DNA of 8,080 nucleotides, taken from positions 1-8,080 of the forward strand of contig WFUQ01000115.1 in assembly GCA_015484935.1 (NCBI GenBank). Reading direction: 5' to 3'. The translations under genes were made by a program, and so were the position numbers. The notes beneath the pieces were generated by a model that saw nothing but the letters and a program-made list of their open reading frames with translations, was not told the origin of the DNA and ran no database searches. Source of the DNA: Gammaproteobacteria bacterium. Lineage in GTDB: Bacteria; Pseudomonadota; Gammaproteobacteria; SZUA-229. Positions 1-5,500 of the stretch are shown here, one piece after another; position 1 is the first letter of the stretch; each line of letters starts with the position of its first letter.

Positions 1-447
1 ATCCAGATCACTCTCTGCCAGCTCGTGATGCGCCAGCTCCAGCTCGGGTACCGGTTCAGCCTGTCTATCGGGTATCGGATTGAAATGGGCAGCCTGATGG
101 CCACGGAAGCGGAACGCGTTGATCATCTGCAGAACCGCGACCTGTTTGCGTTCGTGTTCGAGCCGCCCCGAGGGAGTAGCTGTTATCGTCGCAGAGGGGT
201 GTTTGGTGATCGCCCGAAAATACGCTTTGACTTCCTCGTGCGTGGCTTCGGTTGCCGCCTCGGTGACCTTGTTTTGATTCGGGGTTTTGTCCGGCAGCGC
301 ATCGAACACCTGCCGCCATCGTGCATCTACGCTGTTACGATTACGCAGATAGGATTCGTACAGAGCTTCCAGCCACGCCGCACTGCCACCGTTCAGATGT
401 GAACTATTCCACAGTTCCAGCATGTCAGGTTTGTTCGCTTGCGGCAT
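1..447 (-). CDS. sucA: 2-oxoglutarate dehydrogenase E1 component, N-terminal part (partial)
   Basis: SucA is the thiamine-diphosphate-dependent E1 subunit of the cytoplasmic 2-oxoglutarate dehydrogenase complex of the TCA cycle. It decarboxylates 2-oxoglutarate and passes the succinyl group to the E2 lipoyl domain. Only the first 149 codons are visible of a protein usually near 930-940 aa; the rest lies beyond the left edge. The translation begins MPQANKPDMLELWNSSHL. It shows the N-terminal E2-binding helix region (about 8-50, with WLEALYESYL and VDARWRQVF) and the conserved VLQMINAFRFRGHQ block (105-118) followed by HFNP, as in E. coli SucA. The ThDP site is not in view. The ATG at 445-447 has an in-frame TAG 12 nt upstream and a GGAG 5 nt upstream; a second ATG at 421-423 is less likely. 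No sdh gene precedes it. Instead there is a divergent gene, so sucA here probably has its own promoter in the 124-bp gap. Identity is confident. Confidence 0.93.
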   Translation of the reverse strand, partial: MPQANKPDMLELWNSSHLNGGSAAWLEALYESYLRNRNSVDARWRQVFDALPDKTPNQNKVTEAATEATHEEVKAYFRAITKHPSATITATPSGRLEHERKQVAVLQMINAFRFRGHQAAHFNPIPDRQAEPVPELELAHHELAESDLD

Positions 448-571
448 CGGGGCTCCGGGCTAGGTCTCTTGCTTTAATTGTAGATGTCCATCACAGAACA
501 ATACGCCGATTCGCCATATATTTTCATCAAATGAGCAAAAAAAATGCAACTAAAAAACAACAGATGGACAG

Positions 572-982
572 ATGACGATGTTAAGAGAAATTACTGCACT
601 ACGCTCGAACAGATCGAACAGCCGACGCTGGTATACCGATGCTGATATGGACCTGTATATCTGGTTCGTCAATCAGATGCCGGTGCGATTTCAACTCACC
701 TATAACAAGAAGCATGAACAACAGGCTGTCTACTGGGATAATAATGACGGCTTCCTGCACAGTCGGATCCAGCAGGACAACCGGCTGGATGGCAAATGTT
801 ATGTCTCGCTGACCTTTCTGGATCAACATGAGTACGATGCGGTCAGCGTCGCCAGAAACTTCCTCATCGGAAGTGAATGCCTCGACCCGACTCTGGCCGA
901 CTTCATCTATGCCCGCCTGCTGGAATGCCCGACTAACTGCATGCTGAACGCAGATCCGGTTCCTGTTGCAGCAAATGCCTGA
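572..982 (+). CDS. Conserved hypothetical protein (134-136 aa)
   Basis: I do not recognise a characterised family. The protein has a basic N-terminus (RSNRSNSRRW), then a dense aromatic/acidic stretch YTDADMDLYIWF (21-32) and a beta-rich middle (VRFQLTYNK, QAVYWDNNDGFLHSRI, KCYVSLTFL). The pattern of a W/Y-rich segment followed by alternating hydrophobic strands suggests a small soluble alpha+beta domain. There is no signal peptide or membrane helix. I recall similar unannotated gammaproteobacterial proteins, but that is memory only. Start choice: ATG 572 has GGA only 3 nt upstream, while ATG 578 (giving MLREI) has the same GGA at 9 nt. The downstream ATG is therefore the likelier start, giving 134 aa. 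The gene is divergent from sucA, and its last 50 bp overlap the convergent Nudix gene. Its distinct composition and its length without stops support it as the real frame here. Confidence 0.75.
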   Translation: MTMLREITALRSNRSNSRRWYTDADMDLYIWFVNQMPVRFQLTYNKKHEQQAVYWDNNDGFLHSRIQQDNRLDGKCYVSLTFLDQHEYDAVSVARNFLIGSECLDPTLADFIYARLLECPTNCMLNADPVPVAANA

Positions 983-1361
983 TGGGTTGAAACAGAGGCT
1001 GAGGCAGGTCGCGATAATGAAACCATTGCCAGCGAGCACATTTCCCGGGTTCCAGCGGTTCCGGTTCTCCACCCTGCCAACGACCACTGACATACAGCGT
1101 GATGTACTGCCGCTCACCCGCATGGAAGAGCTCATTGGTGTAACACGCCTGTGTCGCTTCGCTCAGTCGCAAACCGGTCTCCTCCCTCACTTCGCGCATC
1201 GCGCATTCGATGACTGATTCACCGGATTCGAGGTGACCACCGGGAAACTGCCAGCAGTTTTCAGTGTGTTCTTCGATACGTTCACCCAGCAGGACAAGCT
1301 CACCTTTCCAGACGATGACCCCCACCCCTATGAGTGGACGCGATACTGATTGAGAAGACAA
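933..1361 (-). CDS. Nudix hydrolase, NUDT15/MutT-like
   Basis: This is a Nudix-fold pyrophosphohydrolase of 142 aa, probably acting on nucleoside triphosphates in the cytoplasm. The full Nudix box Gx5Ex7REUxEExGU is present: G42, E48, R56, E57, V58, E60, E61, G63, L64. The start RPLIGVGVIV, the FPGGHLESGES core, the YITLYV strand and the tail (EPGKCARWQWF, then LPQPLFQPI) resemble the NUDT15-type subgroup as I remember it. The exact substrate cannot be read from sequence. The proposed start is TTG at 1359-1361, 5 nt after the TAA of the upstream GGDEF gene and without a visible Shine-Dalgarno. No in-frame ATG exists before the Nudix box, so translation probably depends on coupling to the upstream gene. 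The stop at 933-935 lies inside the convergent gene, giving a 50-bp 3' overlap. Family assignment is firm; the start codon is not. Confidence 0.9.
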   Translation of the reverse strand: MSSQSVSRPLIGVGVIVWKGELVLLGERIEEHTENCWQFPGGHLESGESVIECAMREVREETGLRLSEATQACYTNELFHAGERQYITLYVSGRWQGGEPEPLEPGKCARWQWFHYRDLPQPLFQPIRHLLQQEPDLRSACS

Positions 1362-1366
1362 ATCGA

Positions 1367-2383
1367 TTAGGCGTCGGCGGCAACCTGTACGCAGTTGCGA
1401 CCTTTTTTCTTGGCGTGATACATGGCGACATCGGCGGAAGCGATCATGGTATCGAGTGAATAGCCGGGTTTGTAGGCAGTCACGCCCAGCGAAATAGTGA
1501 CTTTGGGTAACTGTTGGCCGTCGATGATACCGGTATCAGCTTTGCTGACCCGCTCACGCAGACGTTCTGCCACTTCCAGGGCGTATTCCAGTTTGGTCTC
1601 CGGTAACAACACACAGAACTCCTCACCACCGAAGCGCGCAACCATATCGTTAGGTCGCAACGGCTTGCGCAGGTTTTCACCGACCGTGACCAGCACCTGA
1701 TCACCCGCCAGATGGCCATAGGTATCGTTGAAATGTTTGAAGTTATCGACATCGATCATGATCATCGACAACGGCAGGGCATCGCGCTCGGTGCGTTTTA
1801 TCTCGCGCTCGAATGCATCATCCAGCCAGCCGCGGTTGTGCAGTCCGGTCAGCGCATCGATGGTGGCATAGCGCTGGTATTTGCGTTGCATCTCCAGACT
1901 GTCTGCGATCACCAGATTACTGTAACGCACCCGCTCCGACATGATGTACAACAGGTTGCGCGATATCTCATGCGACACGCTCACCAGCCGCCACAACACT
2001 TCCTGTTCTATCTGCAACACCACGGTGACTTCCGATGCACTCACCTGTGCAGAAGGGGCGCGATCATCGATGATCGACATCTCACCCACACACTCGCCCG
2101 GCTCGACCGTGGTCAGCGGCACATCTTCAAAGGTGCCGATCTGGATGACCAGTCGCCCGCTGACCAGCACATACAGATAGCGATTGACTTCTTCGGTGGA
2201 GAGCAGCACCTCATCGACATCCAGTTCACGGTACTGGCATTCATCCAACAGTGCCAGAATATCAGGGTTCTTCAGGTCAACGTTCCTGAACAATTGCAGG
2301 CGCGACAGCATCAACGCGTCATGTTCTAGTGGAACAATCTTGGTCATAATAGTCTGTTTCTCTTCCGGTGCAACGGTGGTCAT
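1367..2383 (-). CDS. Diguanylate cyclase with N-terminal cyclic-nucleotide-binding-like domain
   Basis: This 338 aa cytoplasmic protein should make c-di-GMP from two GTP. Residues about 28-135 form a CNB/CRP-like beta-roll (YLYVLVSGRLVIQIG, then the phosphate-binding cassette GEMSIIDDRAPSAQV at 100-114). A helical linker follows (about 136-172), then a GGDEF domain (about 173-335) with DALTGLHNR (176-184), the metal-binding DVDNFKHFND (211-220) and the active-site GGEEF (252-256). An RxxD inhibitory site (R243-D246) sits exactly five residues before GGEEF, so feedback inhibition by c-di-GMP is expected. No membrane segment is seen. In the CNB cassette the arginine that normally contacts the cyclic phosphate aligns with P110, so binding of cAMP or cGMP is doubtful. 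ATG 2383 gives the longest form. ATG 2347 (M13) is an alternative, because a TATACT -10-like box lies only 3 nt upstream of the first ATG. The gene heads a pair with the Nudix gene. Confidence 0.94.
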   Translation of the reverse strand: MTTVAPEEKQTIMTKIVPLEHDALMLSRLQLFRNVDLKNPDILALLDECQYRELDVDEVLLSTEEVNRYLYVLVSGRLVIQIGTFEDVPLTTVEPGECVGEMSIIDDRAPSAQVSASEVTVVLQIEQEVLWRLVSVSHEISRNLLYIMSERVRYSNLVIADSLEMQRKYQRYATIDALTGLHNRGWLDDAFEREIKRTERDALPLSMIMIDVDNFKHFNDTYGHLAGDQVLVTVGENLRKPLRPNDMVARFGGEEFCVLLPETKLEYALEVAERLRERVSKADTGIIDGQQLPKVTISLGVTAYKPGYSLDTMIASADVAMYHAKKKGRNCVQVAADA

Positions 2384-2413
2384 GCCAGTATATTTTCTAG
2401 TAAAAAGCAGCTG

Positions 2414-2474
2414 TTGGTAATCGCCATGTGAAATTACCCGATTACGCCAATATTATCAGCAATTTCAGTAATAT
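2414..2474. repeat. Two imperfect inverted repeats in the GGDEF/MBL divergent intergenic region
   Basis: TTGGTAATCG (2414-2423) is mirrored by CGATTAC-G-CCAA (2439-2450), with one extra base in the right arm. GGTAAT/ATTACC is also found inside (2416-2421 and 2433-2438). Immediately to the right, ATATTA (2450-2455) pairs with TAATAT (2469-2474). The block sits between two divergent genes, about 40 bp upstream of the proposed MBL -10. It could be an operator region, but the arms are short and AT-rich DNA produces such matches by chance. Confidence 0.3.
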
Positions 2475-2491
2475 CCGACCCTATTTTTATA

Positions 2492-2520
2492 TTCTGATTA
2501 TCCATCCGGGCGGTTATACT
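2492..2520 (+). promoter_or_regulatory. Candidate sigma70-type promoter for the MBL hydrolase gene
   Basis: TATACT at 2515-2520 is a 5/6 match to the -10 consensus. TTCTGA at 2492-2497, 17 nt upstream, is a weak -35 (3/6). It is followed by a short leader and a strong ribosome binding site GGGAGG (2539-2544), 7 nt before the ATG at 2552. The -10 is credible; the -35 is poor, so an activator or another start is possible. Confidence 0.45.
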
Positions 2521-2551
2521 CACCGCATCAATCTACCCGGGAGGCTCCGAC

Positions 2552-3289
2552 ATGGCACAGACAGGCGAATTCAGCATCATCAGCAGAGAGCTGGGGCCGA
2601 TGGAAAATTTTATCTACCTGCTGCACGATCACGCGAGCGGCCGCGCTGCCATCGTCGACCCCGCCTGGGAGGTGGAGCAGGTGATCGATGTAGCGAAACA
2701 ACAGGACATCAGAATCACCGACATCCTGCTCACCCACAGCCATAACGACCATATCAACGGCATCGAAAAGGTGCTGCAGGAATTCGACGCACAGGTGCAT
2801 CTGACCAAAGCCGAATCCCGGTTCTGGGGACGCGACATCACCAACCCGGTGACCCATCATGGTGGCGATATCATCAACCTCGGTGAATCCGAGATAGAGG
2901 TCATGCACACGCCCGGTCATACACCGGGGTCAGCCTGTTACAAGCTGGCGAATAATCTGATCGCCGGTGACACCATGTTCGTGTTCGGCTGCGGTCGATG
3001 TGATCTCGCTGGCGGTGACCCGGAACAGATGTACCACACCCTGAAAAAAATAAAATCAGAGATGCCGGGCGACACCGTCCTGCATCCCGGTCATAACTAC
3101 TCTCCCGCACACCCGACCTCGACCCTGCAACAACAGAACGAAGGCAACCCGTTCCTGCATTTCGATTCCAGCGACGAGTTTGTGAAGTACCGTATGCAGG
3201 TGCACGACAAGGTGCGCAGTGACCCTTATGAAGCGATGAGCGTCGGAGAGGTCCGGCGCTGCATGCTCAAGTTCAGCGGTCAGGACTGA
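2552..3289 (+). CDS. MBL-fold metallohydrolase, glyoxalase II / ETHE1-like
   Basis: This is a 245 aa soluble metallo-beta-lactamase-fold enzyme with the complete ligand set: THSHNDH (H62, H64, D66, H67), H123 in TPGHTPGS, D140 in AGDTMF and H181 in HPGHNYS. The GCGRCDLAGGDPEQMYHTL block (147-165) and the PTST...NPFL tail segment are typical of the glyoxalase II / ETHE1 (persulfide dioxygenase) branch. Family members hydrolyse S-acylglutathione thioesters with a two-metal site or oxidise glutathione persulfide with one iron; sequence alone does not decide. The length fits a short type II-like enzyme without the C-terminal glutathione-binding domain of classical GloB. About 40 residues after NPFL are charged and helical (VKYRMQVHDKVRS). 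A strong GGGAGG ribosome binding site at 7 nt fixes the start. The gene stands alone on the plus strand and converges, 10 bp away, on the next operon. Fold confident, substrate not. Confidence 0.92.
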   Translation: MAQTGEFSIISRELGPMENFIYLLHDHASGRAAIVDPAWEVEQVIDVAKQQDIRITDILLTHSHNDHINGIEKVLQEFDAQVHLTKAESRFWGRDITNPVTHHGGDIINLGESEIEVMHTPGHTPGSACYKLANNLIAGDTMFVFGCGRCDLAGGDPEQMYHTLKKIKSEMPGDTVLHPGHNYSPAHPTSTLQQQNEGNPFLHFDSSDEFVKYRMQVHDKVRSDPYEAMSVGEVRRCMLKFSGQD

Positions 3290-3299
3290 CAGGCGGCGT

Positions 3300-3620
3300 T
3301 TAAACGTCCAGTCCCTTCATATGGGTTTCGTTGATACGTAACAGCAGGTATTTGAACGGGATGAGTGATTCGTGGTATTTGTTGACGATCGCCATGAATG
3401 GCAGGTCGCCGGTTGCGAACTGGTAAGTACCGTCTTTCATGCTGGCATAGATCGCCTTGAGCCCGCTCTCCAGTTCATCGATATATTCTGATGCAGCTGC
3501 CAGTTCATCGGCATCGAATTCTATCGATTGTCTCAGATCCCAGACATCATCCAGCGCACCTTCTATCAGGCTGACATATTCTTCGGTACTGCGAGCCCGG
3601 ACTATCTTTACGTAATGCAT
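3300..3620 (-). CDS. Small acidic helical hypothetical protein (106 aa)
   Basis: I do not recognise this family. After a short strand-like start (MHYVKIVRAR) the protein is mostly amphipathic helix: EEYVSLIEGALDDVWDLRQSIEF (13-35) and ELAAASEYIDELESGLKAIYASM (39-61). A turn, DGTYQFATGDLP, is followed by a hydrophobic final helix (FMAIVNKYHESLIPFKYLLLRI, 75-96). It has no cysteine, signal peptide or clear membrane segment. The helical, acidic build is compatible with a protein-protein partner of a larger complex, which is inference only. The ATG at 3618-3620 is 3 nt after the stop of the upstream gene and has a purine-rich GAGAG about 9 nt upstream, so it is the last cistron of a three-gene operon. 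Its stop converges on the MBL gene with a 10-nt gap and no visible terminator. Confidence 0.8.
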   Translation of the reverse strand: MHYVKIVRARSTEEYVSLIEGALDDVWDLRQSIEFDADELAAASEYIDELESGLKAIYASMKDGTYQFATGDLPFMAIVNKYHESLIPFKYLLLRINETHMKGLDV

Positions 3621-3623
3621 TTT

Positions 3624-4082
3624 CTATTTCTCTCTTCTGTTTCTTCTGCTGCGCACTTCGTATTGCGCGACCGATTTGACTATCTCACTGTAGGGCAAGG
3701 AGGCGATGTCACCTGCATCCTGCACCGCTCGTTCGACCAGCTGCCGGATATTGGCAACCTTGTCTTCAGTTTGCCCGTCACCATAGATTTTCTGCAAGCC
3801 CCTGAGGCCACCGACCTGTACCCGGATATCCATATTATGCGGCAGCTGCTTGCCGACTGAAGGCAGCTTCAACGAGAAACGTGAATTCTCTCTCAGACAC
3901 GCCAGCAGTTCTGCACATTGTGCCGAGGCATCCTGTGCCTTACAGGCATACCCTTCCCTGTCCGCTAACCAGAAATGTTTCGAGTAAGCACAGCGGCACT
4001 GGTTGTTGGTGAGTGCTTTTTCGAATACACAGGCGACCTGCGTGATATCGTCGTAAGCGGATTTATACTCGTTTTCTTCCAT
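3624..4082 (-). CDS. Cysteine-rich hypothetical protein with CxC motif (152 aa)
   Basis: I cannot give a function. The N-terminal half holds six cysteines: C18, C29, C31 (NQCRCAYSKHF), C47, C56 and C62, with H36 near the CxC pair. The spacing C-x10-CxC-x15-C-x8-C-x5-C looks like a metal or Fe-S binding module rather than random cysteine use. A basic stretch follows (SRFSLKLPSVGKQLPHNMDIRVQVGG, 67-92), then GLRGLQKIYGD and a helical C-terminus ending in a strongly basic tail (RSRRNRREK). No signal peptide is present, so a cytoplasmic site is likely. I have a memory of uncharacterised homologues in sulfur-oxidising gammaproteobacteria with conserved cysteines, but cannot check it. ATG 4082 lies 32 nt after the upstream stop, without a clear Shine-Dalgarno. 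It is the middle cistron, 3 nt from the downstream one. Confidence 0.82.
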   Translation of the reverse strand: MEENEYKSAYDDITQVACVFEKALTNNQCRCAYSKHFWLADREGYACKAQDASAQCAELLACLRENSRFSLKLPSVGKQLPHNMDIRVQVGGLRGLQKIYGDGQTEDKVANIRQLVERAVQDAGDIASLPYSEIVKSVAQYEVRSRRNRREK

Positions 4083-4114
4083 CGCGTTCTGTACGGAGCC
4101 ATACCAGCGACACC

Positions 4115-4357
4115 CTATTTTTCATGCTCCATCATGACCGGCTTGTCCCGGTGTTCCAGTAATTGTTCTTCAGCCAGCAGTTGGTTTTCCGCGAACATCA
4201 TCTTGATGGAGTAGTTCTCACCCTCGGCTATCTCGCTACGTTTCTGCCGGGCGAATTGCTTGGCCTGCTTGTAGGTCTCGAACTCCGAGACCAGTTCGAG
4301 GTTCTTCACCAGCTCCATCCCTTCCGGCGAACTCATTTTAAATACATAATATGGCAT
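4115..4357 (-). CDS. Small conserved hypothetical protein (80 aa)
   Basis: The family is unnamed to my knowledge. The sequence begins with a strand (MPYYVFKM), then ELVKNLELVSEFETYKQAKQFARQKRSE (15-42), a second strand with SIKMMFAE (50-57), and a charged helix to the end (NQLLAEEQLLEHRDKP). The strand-helix-strand-helix order with a KQAKQFAR helix resembles a compact alpha+beta domain. The C-terminal helix could pair with another protein. The ATG at 4355-4357 has AGGTG 6 nt upstream, a good ribosome binding site. It is the first cistron of the operon running to 3300, and a perfect TATAAT box on the same strand lies 71 nt upstream. Its upstream region is shared with the divergent 4466 gene. 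Real gene likely; role unknown. Confidence 0.82.
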   Translation of the reverse strand: MPYYVFKMSSPEGMELVKNLELVSEFETYKQAKQFARQKRSEIAEGENYSIKMMFAENQLLAEEQLLEHRDKPVMMEHEK

Positions 4358-4418
4358 CTTTCACACCTGTTTCTTCCGTCACCAGCTTGTCGTTAGTGCG
4401 GATAAATAACCCAGTAAT

Positions 4419-4446
4419 TTGGTAAACTATTATACCTTTTTAGAAT
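4419..4446 (+). promoter_or_regulatory. Candidate promoter for the 4466-5482 genes
   Basis: TTGGTA (4419-4424, 4/6 match to -35), 16 nt spacing and TAGAAT (4441-4446, 5/6 match to -10) lie 19 nt before the ATG at 4466. This would give a leader of roughly 12 nt or less and fits the absence of a recognisable ribosome binding site before that ATG. It overlaps the opposing -10 at 4429-4434. Confidence 0.4.
4429..4434 (-). promoter_or_regulatory. Candidate -10 box for the three-gene minus operon
   Basis: On the minus strand this reads TATAAT, a perfect -10 hexamer, 71 nt upstream of the ATG at 4357. No good -35 lies at 16-18 nt (TTTTGC at 16); TTGCTA is present but at a 14-nt spacing. It lies within the spacer of the opposing candidate promoter. 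Confidence 0.4.
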
Positions 4447-4465
4447 AGTAGCAAAATACGCCATT

Positions 4466-4768
4466 ATGAGTACTGAAGACAAGCCTGACCTGCACCAGCG
4501 GGAACTGAAGATTCTGGGCATCATGCGCCAGGTCCTATCCTCCATCATCCGCGATACGACCCCGCCGCCCGGTATGCAGCACCCCCTGAACAACAATACT
4601 ATCGAGGATGTGAAGCAGTGTTTTGCCCTGATCACCGCGCGTGAGAAGGAGATAAACGAGCTGAACGGCAACGAGCAGAATATGCGACCTCGCTACAAGG
4701 ATCAGCCCGCCACATCGCAGGTCGTACCGTTCACCAAGCCCCGCAAAGACAACCAGAAAGACAGCTAG
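4466..4768 (+). CDS. Conserved hypothetical protein (100 aa)
   Basis: I do not recognise a characterised function. The first half is helical, with RELKILGIMRQVLSSIIRDT (12-31). A proline-rich turn TTPPPGMQHPL follows, then a second helix TIEDVKQCFALITAREKEI (45-63). The C-terminus is polar and probably disordered, ending in a basic lysine-rich tail (FTKPRKDNQKDS). I recall similar short gammaproteobacterial proteins sometimes labelled as segregation and condensation protein A, but nothing here matches real ScpA and I would not use that name. No signal peptide is present. The start ATG has no clear Shine-Dalgarno and lies just downstream of a candidate promoter. The next gene on the same strand begins 39 nt after the stop, so the two are probably co-transcribed. 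Confidence 0.8.
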   Translation: MSTEDKPDLHQRELKILGIMRQVLSSIIRDTTPPPGMQHPLNNNTIEDVKQCFALITAREKEINELNGNEQNMRPRYKDQPATSQVVPFTKPRKDNQKDS

Positions 4769-4807
4769 CAAAGCTGCATTCTACGAGGCTTCGACTAAAC
4801 TCGGGAT

Positions 4808-5482
4808 ATGAGCGAACCACTTTTCGATATCGTCTTTTTTGGCATCCTGCAGCCCGGCAAAGACCGGGAAACCGTGCAGCAGAACATGGCGAAATTGTTC
4901 AAGACCGAGCCGGAAAAATTACAGTCGTATTTTTCCGGTGACCGCAAGGTCATCAAGAGCAAGGTCGATGAGCTGGTCGCAGAGAAATACCGGGCAGCAC
5001 TGGAAAATGTCGGCCTGGTGATCAAGATCGAACCGGTCGAAGTGGCAGAAGACACTGCCGAACCGGAATCCGCCGCAAGCCCGGAACCCGCAGAACCGAC
5101 TCCAGATGAGAATACCGTCGATACCAGTGGCATCAGCATCGCCGAAGTCGGCGCAGATGTACTGGCGCATCCGGTAGCAGTCGAACCACAACCGATAGGC
5201 GATATCAGTGCGCTGTCGATGGCTGAAGTCGGTAGTGATGTGCTGGAGCACCCCGAAGAAGTGATACCACAGGCGATACCGGACATCGGTGAAATCTCGG
5301 TGGCCGAAACCGGTGCCGACCTGCTGGAACACCCGGTCGAGGTCGCCCCACAGGCGATAGAGGATATCAGTGAACTGTCTATGGCCGAAGCCGGGGCCGA
5401 TGTCTACGAACACCCGCCCGAGAAACCGGAAGAACCCGAGATCGACCTCAGCGAGCTATCGGTAGAAAAAGCTCACGAGTAA
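4808..5482 (+). CDS. Protein with small N-terminal domain and tandem 27-residue acidic repeats (224 aa)
   Basis: Function unknown. Residues 1-76 form a compact alpha+beta module (FDIVFFGILQ strand, helices ETVQQNMAKLF and DELVAEKYRAALENV, closing strand GLVIKIEP). It looks to me like the short N-terminal module seen in some DUF805-type gammaproteobacterial proteins, an assignment from memory. A proline/glutamate linker (77-108) leads to exact-period repeats starting at S110, S137, S164 and S191, plus a truncated fifth at S218. Each carries SxAExGxDvlEHP, then a proline-containing spacer ending in a short acidic D/E-I-S/G segment. The protein is very acidic, has no cysteine, signal peptide or transmembrane helix, and is probably cytoplasmic. 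The only start that keeps the N-terminal module is ATG 4808, which lacks a good ribosome binding site (GGGA is too close). It follows the 100 aa gene and converges on the 5501 gene with an 18-nt gap. Confidence 0.85.
   Translation: MSEPLFDIVFFGILQPGKDRETVQQNMAKLFKTEPEKLQSYFSGDRKVIKSKVDELVAEKYRAALENVGLVIKIEPVEVAEDTAEPESAASPEPAEPTPDENTVDTSGISIAEVGADVLAHPVAVEPQPIGDISALSMAEVGSDVLEHPEEVIPQAIPDIGEISVAETGADLLEHPVEVAPQAIEDISELSMAEAGADVYEHPPEKPEEPEIDLSELSVEKAHE
5135..5479 (+). repeat. Coding tandem repeat, 81-bp (27-codon) period, four full units plus a partial
   Basis: Units at 5135-5215, 5216-5296, 5297-5377 and 5378-5458, with a partial at 5459-5479, keep exactly 81 bp without indels. The protein consensus is S-[IMV]-A-E-x-G-[AS]-D-[VL]-[LY]-[EA]-H-P, followed by a proline-containing linker. 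The DNA has diverged strongly, including different serine codon families (AGC, TCG, TCT), while the motif is kept. This indicates old repeats under protein-level selection, not a recent slippage array. Confidence 0.85.
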
Positions 5483-5500
5483 AGCTCACGGACACTATCC

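Noticed and set aside
65..319. 84-codon minus-strand frame inside sucA
   Set aside because: It is a shifted frame of the SucA coding strand; the real frame matches the SucA N-terminus throughout.
599..1135. 178-codon minus-strand frame spanning the 572 gene and part of the Nudix gene
   Set aside because: It crosses two better supported genes, conflicts with the complete Nudix box frame and has no recognisable features.
1712..2329. 205-codon open frame on the plus strand opposite the diguanylate cyclase
   Set aside because: It lies entirely antisense to a clear CNB-GGDEF gene. The translation is rich in His/Gln with no domain pattern, as expected from a codon-biased shadow.
4919..5413. 164-codon minus-strand frame opposite the repeat protein, with its own apparent repeats
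   Set aside because: Its periodicity (FGHR, YRLW) is the mirror of the 81-bp coding repeat on the plus strand, where the acidic motif is clearly selected.
5468..5490. 10-bp direct repeat AAAGCTCACG at the end of the repeat-protein gene
   Set aside because: It is a single short duplication spanning the stop codon, with no symmetry or context to suggest a site; chance or local slippage is sufficient.
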